Source: Chlorops oryzae
Taxonomy: Eukaryota > Arthropoda > Insecta > Diptera > Chloropidae
Length of the DNA stretch: 64,000 bases
Assembly (NCBI GenBank): GCA_020466095.1
Contig: CM035806.1
Span: forward strand, 35,190,060 to 35,254,059
Direction of reading: 5' to 3'
Shown here: in pieces, positions 9,979-22,500 of the stretch
Layout: every line of letters starts with the position of its first letter
Numbering within the stretch: position 1 is the stretch's first letter
The notes under the pieces: model-generated
The model's database searches: none
What the model saw: only the letters and a program-made list of their open reading frames with translations
Told to the model about the DNA's origin: nothing
Program-made: the position numbers and the translations under genes

Positions 9979-12900
9979 TTATATGTATGTATGTATCAGC
10001 AGAAGCACCAATGGCAACAAAACAAGACGCACGGCACACCACATACAATCGTGTAGCTGACAACCTGGCTCGCTTGCTTGAAAAGTAGAGAGATGGATGG
10101 ACAATCAGGCCTCTAGATAGATAGATGGATAGATAGACATTGAGATGGTCAAATGACATGGACGACATAGGGACCGACAGACAAAACAGCAGACAGACAG
10201 CAGAGAGACATTTGACGTTTTTCGTTTTTTCTCGTCCGCTATTCGTTTCATTTCTCCTTTTTTTTCGAAATTTAATTGTTCATCACAGTCCTCTTCGGTT
10301 GAAGTTTTCAAAACTTATGATATACCGGACAAACTGGCATGTGCACGCACCTACTTTACACAGGAACATATGGCGATGGCAGCCATTTTTTTCTTATTTT
10401 TTTTTTCTTGTAGTTGTGTTCAATGTTGCTTTAATTTTCAAAAAAAAAAAAAAATTTTTTTTTATAAAATAAAAGCTATGAGTGTAGCCCAAGTTATGTG
10501 AGAAAAGTTTGTGGTCAATTCAAGTGTTGATTTTTTTTTTTTTTCATTATTCCTTCTTTTTTGTATTTCTCCCCTTTCGCTTTTCCTTCAACTGCCATCG
10601 AAACGGGGCTCACGAAAGTTCAAAAGAGCACACGTGAAGGATTTCCGTAGTGGTTGAAAGGTGCCAAAATAATATTTATGAAACACATGCGGCAGGTAGT
10701 TTTGCTTTACTCTCTCCGACGGTATGGCAGATCGATTTTTATAATTATGGCTTTCGAGATATTGAAACGAGCTATCTTTTGTTCCCTTTCAAGAAGCAAG
10801 CAATGATTTGTTTTTGTTCAATTTAAAAAAAATAAATATAAAAAAATGCTGTCAAAAATTTCCGGATATAAAATTTTAGAAATATTTAGAGTATTCCCTT
10901 GTATGTATGTATGTATGTATGTATATGTATGTATGCCGGTTGGAAAATTTGATAGAGAAGTCTGGTTCAGTGGCGTAGCGAGACATTTCAGCGCTCGGGG
11001 CGTAATTGGGAGCACAATGCAGGCACAATACACAAAATACCGCCCCTCCCCCTAGCCTGCTGATTAGCTTGGGTCTAGCTAGATTTGCCACAATAAAGAT
11101 AAATCTAGGCTGGGTCTAGACAGGGCCTGGACTAACAAATCTTGACTCCATCAGTCTTGTCTTGGCCCTACTTTAGTACTGAGCTGAACCACCCCTATAT
11201 TGGCGATGACATGAATAATCTAGCCTAGTTAGTGCCGCCTCTTTAGTGACCTTCTTAGGAAATATCTAGACGGTACCTCGTTAGATTTTACTAGTCATAC
11301 CCCGTGTATATGTGAACATTATTTTCTGAGGGAGAAAATTTTTTTTTTTTATAATTCTCACTTAGTTTAAATTCGTGGAAATATTAAGTGTGTTCTTTAC
11401 GTGTTGAACGTCAGCTTTGCACAGAGGCGATGTCGTAACAAATGAGGTTCTACCGAGGTGCACTTGCAATATATAGTTGAAATTTCCAGCCGGGGATCGA
11501 TTTCCGAAAGACTACACACCCTCCAGTAGGTAATGAAGAGTCAAACTAACCAAAAAGGAGTACTCTAAGATTACGCGGAATATGACTGGTCAAAATGTAA
11601 AGTGTTTTATATATGGGAATTTATAAGACCTTGATGAGTAGCGACAAATGGGGTAGAAGAAGTGTAATTTTATAAGATTAGACAAAATGGTACGAATGGA
11701 ACAATTGATCTATAATTGACCACAGTAGGTCTACTCGTGAAGGAGTTAAATGTGAGAGTGGTTATTTTTCAATGACAGCTCAATGTTCAAAAAGACAGTT
11801 TAAGGCATTGATTGGGAAATTTAAAGGGATCAGTCCTGGTATTTTTGTCTAGTTGAAGAGTTTTACTGCAGGGTATACATAATTCGAAAAATCTTTTCAT
11901 AAAATCCAAAGATATTTGAATAGAAAAATTATTGATAAGATATTCATAATCGTTGTAAAGTTTTTTTTGTATATTCAATGTGTATGCCATCCTTGAAAAA
12001 AAGATCTCATTCGAAAGAGACATGAATGCCTAAAAGGTCTCTCGAGGAAATTTCGATTGTAGCATTTTTTAAGATCCAAATTTTATACAGTCGAAACTCT
12101 CTATAGCGAACTCCTCTATAACGATTTTCTCTCCATAGCGAATCTTTTGAAGACTTTTTCGCTACATCATTTTTAGTGCCTTTTTTCTTCTTCTTATAAC
12201 GCATTCTATTTATAAAGAATTGTTTTTTCGGTCCCTTTTAATTCTTTATAGAGAGTTTCGACTCTAATTCTCTTGAATTAAGAAACTGCATATTTCGAAA
12301 TATTGAAAGCCATAAAATATATATAGCTATTGTATCTAAATCGATTATAGAATTCGCTAAAAGGAACTACTCAAAAATTTTTTATGAAAGAAATCCTTCT
12401 TTTCCTTTCAGTTACGGTGGCATCCGTGGTGGATATCAACATTTTGGACCGCAGGGCGGACAGGATTCAGGCTTTCCCAGTCCACGTAGCGCGCTCGGCT
12501 ATCCATTCCCGCCAATGCATCAAAACTCATATACCGGCTATCATTTAGGCAGTTACGCGCCTCCATGTTCGAGCCCACCAAAGGATGGTGAGTAGTTCAA
12601 TACTATCCGCACTGAAAAACAAAAAAAAAAAACAAATTATTAAAAAATAAAAAAACAACCTCAAATCCCTTAACTCTCATAATCCTCAATAACAATCAAT
12701 AAAAACCTATAAACAAGCCAATCAAAACAGTGAGAGAGAAAGAGAGCGAGAAAGGGAGTGAGTAAGAGCGGGAGAGAGGAAATAAAAAACAAACGAAGAC
12801 AGATAAAAATACGACACCCAGTCCCGATGAATGGTCAATTGACCTTTTTCAAGCACTGTGCACCGCGCTTCATCCGATACGTCTGCGAACACACTTTGCG

Positions 12901-15900
12901 GAACATTCGAAATAATTTATCAAGATGCGAGGATAAGAAATCAACCCTGAATATGGTGGTGAACCAATGTAAATGTTGTTTAACGATTATAATGGCGCTG
13001 ATTGTGTCACGTGAGACCGATTTCATATTTATTTTTGTGCTAAAAAGAAAAAAAAAAAAAAGGATAGAAAAGGGACAAACAGATTTTTATCGACTGCGTG
13101 CTCATGTGTAAATGACATGGGATATTTTTATATTCCCTGTTTGGCGTTTCTTCTCTTCTTTGTACTGAACATTGAACAGGCTACTCGCTGGCAGTTTTAT
13201 GATCGATTGGGCTTGCACAGGTTGCACTGTTGGACGTCATGTTGACAATTTCCTCTCGTCCTTATATTGTTTTGTATTACTATTTTTATTAATAATTTTG
13301 TTTTGTTTTGTGGTTAATCAGAATCTATTGAGCACGACGGGGATAGGCTAGAATGGTGGGGAAATGAATTGATGAATGAGTTTGGCTATTAGATTGAATA
13401 TGAAGGAGGTATGTATTTTTGTTTGCTTGTTTGTTTATTCTTCTGTCACTGTTGTCTTTTGGTTTTAATGAAGAGATCAAACAATTTGACGTGTGTGCCT
13501 TTGTGAATGGAGATGAAGACAGAAGACAACGGACAACGGACAACACTTGACAGTTTAAATAACAAAGCCTCAATGGTGCTTGAGACTAAATTGAGTGGTT
13601 TCTGTAAAGAAATCTTCTTACCTTCCCAGCAGACATTGCGTTCAAAAAGTTATGAATGTTTATCTCCCATTCTATGTGATCTCGAGGCAGATCGCCGCGG
13701 GCTGCACTTCAGTATAAAATTATTGAGATTTTTTCATCTTTCTTTTTTATTTGGTTTTTTCAAAGATTTATTTATATATTTTGATTATTTTTTTGTGTAA
13801 TTTATGGGTGTTTAATTTTGTTTTTTTACATTTTTTTTTTGTGTGCACTCACTCCATTCAGCCTTGTTCAGTGTCTTAATAATTGACTGCATGATGCTGA
13901 TGGTAAGTGCGAACGTCACTTGATCACTTACTCAATTGTTTTGTTGTTGCCAAGAGTTGTTTCGACAGGTTCTTTTTTTATTATTTTTTATTTTTTATCT
14001 TTACTTTTACTTTTTTTTTATTATATTTTTAAAATGAAAATTCGAGTCTTACCAATTTTTTTCTTCAGTCGGAAGAAAGTAACCATTGGTCTGAGTTATT
14101 TGAAGGCGAAGATTGTGGATAAAGAGCTGGAACTCAAGGAGAGAACAAATTTTTGCAAGGCCATTCATATTGCCTACACAGAGAAAAAAGTCAAGGATAA
14201 ATCAAAAGGAATAACATACAAAACGGCTTCAATAAGGAATATTTTTAATTTTAAAAATTTTTCTTGTTCGAAAAATTAAAGATTTTATACTTAAGACTTG
14301 GCGTATGAGTGATGTGTTTTTGTACCATATTGCACATATTTGTACTGGATATTAGTACTGGGAGCATATAGGTGCACTTGCAATTTTTTGAATATCACAC
14401 TGCTGCGCCATCTGATTGAAATATATTTTTCTTTTAAATGAAAGTAAATACTAAGGGGTATTTCTAAAAGTAATTTATAGAGTGGCGGGAAACTGGGAAT
14501 ACACTGAAAAAAATATTCAAAATTTTCTTTTTAGTTTTGTGAAAAAATTTTTCGCAGTGTAAAAATTTAAAAAAAATTTTTAGCTTTCCTGTTTTATTAT
14601 CTAACAGAATCTGCTTAGATCGTCTCTCTATCTTAATTGGTTGTTGAGATATAAAATTTTGAAAAAAGGCTTATTAAAAGAGGATTTTCCAGGATATTTT
14701 AAGGACCGTTCAAAATAAAAATCTAAAAAGTGGTCTCCACAGTGTTTTTAGATGGCACCTATCGAAAAATCAACAAAATTTAAAAATTCCTTTCATGATG
14801 CCGGATGCCTTTGCTAAACACGCCAGACCCTTTTCGTTCTGCTCAAATCAAAAGGACTGTGAATAACAATGCGCTCTTTTCAAAAAAAAAGCATGGTTAA
14901 GGGCGCTCAGTGTAGGTTTTTCCCGAAGCTCAAACTGTCCACACTCGACTGTGGCTCGCTGGAAAGAATTGCCCGAAATGAGTCTACAGCTGATTTCTCT
15001 CCAGATAATGGTTACTTTTCCCAATCAAATAAAAACTTTGGTCAGAATGAAACCAAAAATTTAAAAGCCCTATTCTAAATGACCTAGATTAGGGTAAAAT
15101 TTCCCCTTATTTCTCACTATTTCTTTTCAGTTTAGACATTTCAAGCGCGCTGATAACACTGGTCGGAAAAAAAAGCAAAGTTCATTAGTAAGAACTTTGT
15201 TAGGTGATTTTATTTGACTTCAGTGTGCTGAAACTACTGTTGCAGATTGTTTCCATCACGTCTAGTTTCTGAGATATTCTTACGTATATTGGCATCTGTA
15301 ATAGGCACGCTTGAATACATACAGCCCATGAATATTGCCCCGCAGGTGTTTCCCTAAAAAAATTTCTCCGCGGAAAAAGGAAGTGTTCTGATAAAGAAGA
15401 TAGTGTGATGACTTGAATGTTTAAAATTTGTTTCTCTCATTTTGATTCCCTTGCCAGTGTTTTTTTTTTTTGAGTTCCGCACGGAAAAGTTCCCCGGGAA
15501 TATTTTGAATCAGGCTATAAGACTCTTTGCGAAAAAATTTGTGAACTTTTCTTTTTGCGTTTCTTATAGCAAAGTAACGAGTTGTTTCTTTCTTTCTTTT
15601 TTTTTTTTTTTGTTTTCTCATGTATGTACATCAAGGTTAATTGCTGCGACGATTGTAAACTCAACAAATCGCGTTGGCGTTGGCGTTGTAAATTGACAGC
15701 ATTGGCAACACGATTTTAAGTGCTACAAAATAAGCAAAAACGAAATTCAAACAAAGCAACGAAACTAACTTTAAACGAGACGAAAAAAAATCTATAAAAA
15801 CATTTTATTTTGGGCTGAAAAATGCGCGTAACTGCTCAAGCATGAATATCAAACGAACAAAAAAAAAAAAAAAATTAAATAAAATAAAAATAAATAAATA

Positions 15901-18900
15901 AAAACTAAAAGAAGAGATTTTATAGAAAATAGATAAATTCGAAATGAGTCTAGAGTGTCACAGTCAAGCGCGCAATTATGTCACCAACTAAAAACAAAAA
16001 GTGACTGTTCAAGATAAATCGATGCCTCAATCTGAGTGCACTCATCTTTCCACTTGAAAGATAAAAAACGATCGAAAAAGATTTTTTCGGATTTTATCCA
16101 TAGAAAACAAAAAAAAAAAAAAAAAAAAAGTGAATGCAGAAAAATCATTACAGCCAAATCGAACGGGCAAACGAACGAGCGAACGGACGACTTCCCTGCG
16201 CCGTGTTGTGTCATGTTATGCTGTGACTCGATTGCAATTCCGACACGCAAACGTGACGAACAAATTGTGTGCCCATTTGAAATAAATCATGAAATGAAAT
16301 TTGTAATCGTAGAAAGATTATTAATTGTTATGATTCCATATTTAGGAGGCGACAAAGCCTTTTGTGGTAACGAGAATTTCTCTCACCTCTCTCTACTCTC
16401 TCTCTCTCTCTCGCTCCGCTCTCTAGATATCTTTGTGTCTGTTATTTCTTTGCTTAATTTTATATCTCTTATTTTCTTCTTCTTCCTATTAAATATTATG
16501 TCACACGAGCTCCGTCCTCTTGTCTAGGGTCGTAATTTCTTCTTCAAATGATATTTTTACAAGTGCTGCCACATCGGGCAATTAAAGTGGTTATTTATGA
16601 TCGTTTGTCGATGAGGTAGAACCTCCATAACACACACCACGCCACGCCGCAAGATGCGTTGACAACGGCTCAAAAATGGGTGAAATGGTGTGCGAGAGAA
16701 AGAGATATTTTGCGCGGGTAGGAGGGAGGGTGGAGCTGCTGTAGGGGACAGGAGAGGAGAGGAGAACGGCACGAATTGAGTTGTGTGGCGCATGCGCGAG
16801 TAAGACCTCCAACAGTTTTTTTCAGTGGCTTCTCGCCTATAGATGCATCTCTCCAGCCTATTGAAGGGACACATAAAAATTGTCAGCTGTAATTTATATT
16901 TATTTTAACAAAATGTCATGCCCAAAATTTTATGACGAGCCATTCGAAGTGAGAGCTTTGACTTAAATTTGCAGGTTTTGAGTGGGGGAGGGGGAAAAAC
17001 ACACACACACACAAAACAAAAAACACGGTATAGGAGTAACCAAAGCAATTGCTTCATTGATATGAGCAAGAAATTATTTTGCATACATTTATAAATATAG
17101 CCCTTTAATTTTTATGAGACTTTTTGAGACGCCCTTGTTTTTTTTTTTTTTTTTTAGGCAATAGTAAAGAAAGTTGCAAATTCTCGAGAAACCGTCATAA
17201 AAAAAGGGTTAATAAAAATGTGGTAAATTAAAATACTTAAGATTGCTTGAGATGCAGAATGTGTTAAAAGTCAACCTTATCAGAATACAGAAGATACTTT
17301 ATAGCAATTTGATATTGGTTATATTTTTTTGCCCCCTTTGGTTTGGAGTGCTTTTTAATGTCGAAGCTTAAAATTCAAAATTAGTTAGTTTTTCCTTTTT
17401 TAGGTTGTTTAGGATGTTGTAAAAGTGTTATCTGATCAGCAAGAAATAAAAATAGCGCAACATTCGATTACGCCTTAGCGATATGTTTCATGCAGCAAAG
17501 TTTCTACACCGAGAAAAAAACAAATGTGAATCGAAAAGTTTTACAATTTGACGCAACAGTTTTTTGTATTTGAAATCGCTCATTTACTTCAAGGATGTCA
17601 TATCTCAAAAAAATCGATTTTGAGAAAACGATTTTGCTGAAAACAGAAGACATTCAGGGGTATCATAGAATCCGATAGCTGTCTGAATTGGAATTTTAGT
17701 CGACTGAATATAAAAATATATTTCATAGACAGCCGGATAAAATACGGTTCTCTGCAATTAAGAACCGGTAATAGTTCGGATTGAAAACCCAAAACAACAA
17801 AATTGGTAAATTCTGTATGAAATTTTTATCGGTTTTAATTGCGATTCCGACAGCTATCGGATTCTGTTACACCCCTGATTATTCTCTTCCCATACAGAGA
17901 GTATATTAAGTATTGGTACGAAAATTCTACACAGTGTGAGAAATGATACACGATTTACTCATCATTGACTCAAAAATCGTGTTTTGTGAGATATGACATC
18001 CTTGAAGAAAATGATCGAAATGATCTGAAAGTGATTTGTATTTGCAAAAGCGTTTCGTTTTCACTTTTACTTCATTTGAAAAATGAACTTTTCGGATAAA
18101 ATTCTTGGATTTGTCTTAACTTTATTAAAAGTGAACTTTTTAGATTCAATGCTTACACTAAAAAAAAGAAAAATTTAACGCCAGCAATTTTATAATTTGT
18201 CCCAACAATTATGTTGGTTAAATCGTTCCCAACAATTTAAATTGTTCTAAAAAAAAAAAAAAAAAAAAAACGGAAGTTCTTAAACCACAAAAATCAAAAA
18301 AACATTCGTATGACCACAGAAATTGAAAATTCCTCTTGATGCAACAATTTTTTCAATAACATTGTCTGAACAATCTTGAGCAACTTTTTTGAGTGTAGCG
18401 CTTTCAATTTTTTTTTTTTTTTTGATGCCGAAAGAAAAGCCAATCTGAAAGCATTTTGTATGTTAACTTTTTGAAATTTGTTCGAAACAAATTCCGTCTA
18501 GGGACGGGGTTAGGTATTAGAGGGTTAAAATTCAAATATTTTAGGTAATCCCTTGAAAGTGAAAAGATTGATAAAGCGAAAAAGTGGCAAATTTTTCATA
18601 CAAAACTTCATTCATTAGGGGTCTTCCCTTGAACGTGCATTTGCCTCGAAAACTCGTACTTCAAGAAGGCTAAAAAATTAATGAATGAAGTTTTGTATGA
18701 AAAATTTGACACTTTTCCGATTTTTCAATCGTTTCACTTTTAAGGGAAGCCCCTTAACCCTATATATTTACTATACATTTTGCATGGGAAATACACCGTG
18801 GAACAAGAGGCCCCTAAAGCGTTTAGTGTAACTTTTTTAAGGTCACAGCAGGGTTAATGTTTTTCGGTACGAAATTGCCCTTAATCGTTCGAGATGGTGA

Positions 18901-19493
18901 GTAACATACTTTCTTTGCGCCTTTCTTCAAAAAAAAAAAAATTTTTAAAAATAACAACATATTCCTTTCAATTACTCAATCTTGATGCAAACATTTTTTC
19001 CATTATCACAAATGCTGCAAAAGCCAAAGTGGTTTTTTTTTAAACTAAAAATACAAAGAAGAAGAAAAAGCAAAATATTGTCTGCTATATGTGTTAATGT
19101 GGCCACAACTAAACACTTATTTAGCCTTTACTTTAACAAACGAATGAAAGTTTTTAAGTGTGTGTGTGTGTGGTTTTTTTTTTTTTTTGGTGTGTCTGGT
19201 GTGTGTTATTTTAATTGCAGTAATTACACTTTCGTTTGGTGTAATTGATTATACTTTACTGCTCTTCAGCGACTAGACCAAACACTCACATGCAACATGC
19301 ATATGTTCATACGTACAACACACACACTCACACACACACGCACTAGGGGTGGTTCGCAAGGGGATGGGAGGGGGTTTGTTGATATATTTAGTGCGTTTTA
19401 ACCGTCGCTTTCAAGCGAAGAAGATACAAATTGTACATGAGCACATGTTTCAATTTTGTAGCACTTATTGAATGTCAGTCGATATCAATACGA

Positions 19494-19540
<47 letters not shown>

Positions 19541-22500
19541 CACACACATTCAAACACATACGTAGAAACATACATGAGTTCGAATTTCGCTTAATGATAG
19601 TAATAAGTCTAATTATTCCAGCTTGCTTGATAGACTATTGATTGGCGAGGAGTTTCGCTGGCAACATTGTCCTGATGTATTGCGTACTCACATACAGACA
19701 GGGACAGCGATAGAAATAGAAATAGAAATAGCGATCGGATGTGTGCGTGTGTGTGTTTTTAGATATCAAGGTATTTAGCGACAAGTTAACTATAATTAAA
19801 TTATTTTGCGATTTAAAAACAATTTTTTTTTTTGTGGCTTCTAAAACAGTTCGCAATAGATTCTCGCCTTAGGTAGAGTACAGTAGACTGTAGTAGAGTA
19901 GGCAAGAGAAGAGTAGAGAAGTATTGAATAGTGAGGAGTGGAGCAGTGAGGAGCGGCGTGGCGTTGGCGTGACGTGACGTAGGAGACGAACGCGTTGGCG
20001 TCTGCGTGCGTCTTAGTTTTAGTCTGATTGTGTCGCCTGCTGCTGTAATGATTGTTTACATTTCAAGTGCTTTGAACTTTCAGTTTAATTGAGCACAATT
20101 AAATAAATTAATTTCGCGTCTACATAATTACATACATACTTACGTATATGTTTAAATCTTATTTTTATATACATCTTCTTTTCGGTTCAATTTCGCTTTC
20201 GAGTAATTCAAAAGCGCATGATTTTATTGATTTTCTTCCGTTTCAAACTTGACATTGTTGCGCCATCCGATCGCATGCAACATGTTGCTTGAGCATGTTG
20301 ATTCTGAGATATTTTCTATTTAAGGTACTTATACATATGTACATATGTATGTATGTAGGTATGTAATTTAATTTTGATTTGTTTTTGCGCTTTAATGTTT
20401 CTTTAATAAATAGAAAGAATTTCTCATAAATATTCATGAAGGCGACAAACGAAAATAATAATAAACAAAAAAATAAATAAATAAATCAAGGAAAAATATA
20501 GCAATAAAGCTGTAGGAACATAGTTTCGCGAAATATTTCAATAATTATTCAGTTATCCATTTAAGTCGCCATAGTCACTGTAAAAGGTTAATAAAATGCG
20601 ACACAAATAGGGCACACGTCGGTCTGCCTTTTTATTAGCGATTCGATTCTCTGTAAAATGCACTGTTTTTCATTGCCCGCTTCCTTCTATACTTTGCCAT
20701 ACATTGCCTTGCCTTGCCTTGCCTTCCCTTTCCTTTCCTTTCCTTTGCTTTCGTTTAATTCCTCTCTTCGTTTTTGCTTTTGTTTTTGTTTTCTTTTTTT
20801 TGCATTATTTTTAATTATACTTAATTATGAATTCATTAATTTACCTTATACAACAACTTCGATTAATATAATTTTTTTTTCCAATCTTTTCCTTCTTCTT
20901 CTTTTATTTGTCTGATTTATCTTTGCAGATTTTTCAATTTCCGATAAATGCGAGGATTCTGGATTACGCGTAAATGGCAAAGGCAAGAAAATGCGCAAAC
21001 CACGGACAATTTATAGTTCACTGCAGTTACAGCAATTAAATCGACGATTTCAACGAACACAGTATTTGGCGTTGCCAGAGCGAGCCGAACTAGCCGCAAG
21101 TCTGGGCTTAACTCAAACGCAGGTGAGTCGAATTTTCCTCCATTTCAATTACGTAATGCACGATGTGCAAATTCTTCGAATAAGCTCGATTGAGTTGATT
21201 AAATGTGCCAGTGGCAGCATCGAAACACACAAAAGAGTGAAAGTCTCAGCGAGGATAATTTAAGAAGTTTCAAGCAACGAAAAAAAAAAAGAAGGCCCGA
21301 AATCAAAATGTCTTCTGAACACATTCAAATCCTTGCCATGCTTTGACTCCATAGCCATAAATCATCATACTTAGACTTAAAAAAAGAATATATATACATA
21401 CATATATGTATATATACAAGAATATGGACCGACCTTAATTCTATAACTTAAGATGTTAGCTGAAGCATTAAACTGCCTTGACTCATTACCAGCAACATTT
21501 CTGTTGCAGCGATTTGTTGCCATATAAAATCTTTTTCATTTTCTTTTTCCCCCGATGTTATTAAAGAGATTTAGTTGCTTCAATCAATTGAACATGAGAG
21601 TTGTAGACTCATTGAAATAAATGACACCGCAACCCTTTAAATATCGAACTTCCGAGTTCGGCGCGACCCCCTCTCACAATAATACAAGCGCTACAAGGGA
21701 CAAGAGACAAGAGACAAGACAAATGAATTCATAAAACAAACAAAACCAGCAGACATCGACTAATAAACACGCCCATCGAATGAAGGCCAATGTCCCGCAT
21801 AAATCTTGAAGAGCAACGCTCTCGAAAAATAAACTAAATGAAATATAAATGCAAGTGTCCCGGCCGGTCACCCACTCCGCCGGGGTCCGACCCGATGCGG
21901 CCCCGCGCCATTCGCCGCCACCGCCACCGCCACCGACATCAACATCGACACACGGAAGTGCTCATACAATCAATAAACGACTTCCGTTTTCTTAAGTTTT
22001 CATATACTTGGCCACTAACCGCGAAGGCGGTTTTAATTACCGCCTTGAGAAGGGCACATTAGCACAATAATCGATAAAGGAAAAGGAAAAAAAAAAACAA
22101 ACCAAAAAGGAAAAACTATAAGAGAAGCATGAGACATCCACGAAAGGCCTGCAAGCGAATTTGCCATAGTTCAATGTTGAACTACGAAACTAAAATGCGC
22201 TAGTTTATAGCTCTATTTACTGGTGGCTCTGCTAAATATACCTTCAGTGGGGACTCGACTTCCCGCACGTGCTCAAGGAATCCGAATGGAAAACTCCAGA
22301 GAAAACACAGCGCAGCAGAGGTAACAAAAAACAGAAAACATTAAAACAAAAACAAAAATGAAAAATAACGGTTACACCCCTTTGTGCACTCATAAATTAA
22401 TTTAACGTAGGCTGTGTGTACCCTCACAATGCAGTATGTGCGCAAACTATTTAACCCTTTAACGCCTGAAGGCCAGTTGAAAGTGCAGACAATAAGAATT

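Larger units (their letters stand above)
3649..12411 (+). other. Dll intron 1 (8,763 bp, phase 2)
   Basis: Starts GTGAGT and ends CTTTCAG. It holds no gene. Identified contents are MITEs at 3886-4041, 4175-4230, 5444-5684, 5859-6123, 6570-6800, 8011-8152 and 12088-12264, the CT array at 8286-8841, a truncated hAT-like end at 10968-11055, and A/T microsatellites at 9943-9974. The remaining stretches (4300-5400, 6200-6550, 6800-8000, 8900-9900, 10000-10950, 11100-12050) show nothing I can name. A first-intron regulatory role is plausible but unseen. Confidence 0.9.
12588..20928 (+). other. Dll intron 2 (8,341 bp, phase 1)
   Basis: Starts GTGAGT and ends TTTGCAG. Contents recognised are repeats at 15323-15515, 17575-18018 (with a nested insert), 18151-18401 and 18547-18754, and the CA microsatellite at 19498-19539. 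The stretches 12650-15300, 15520-17570 and 18760-20900 contain A/T tracts, short CT runs (16379-16422) and CA/GT runs, but no gene and no repeat I can name. Confidence 0.9.

Noticed and set aside
20991..21263. 90-codon single-exon homeodomain-like protein
   Set aside because: It is exon 3 read through the GTGAGT donor into intron 3; the tail after TQTQ is intronic.
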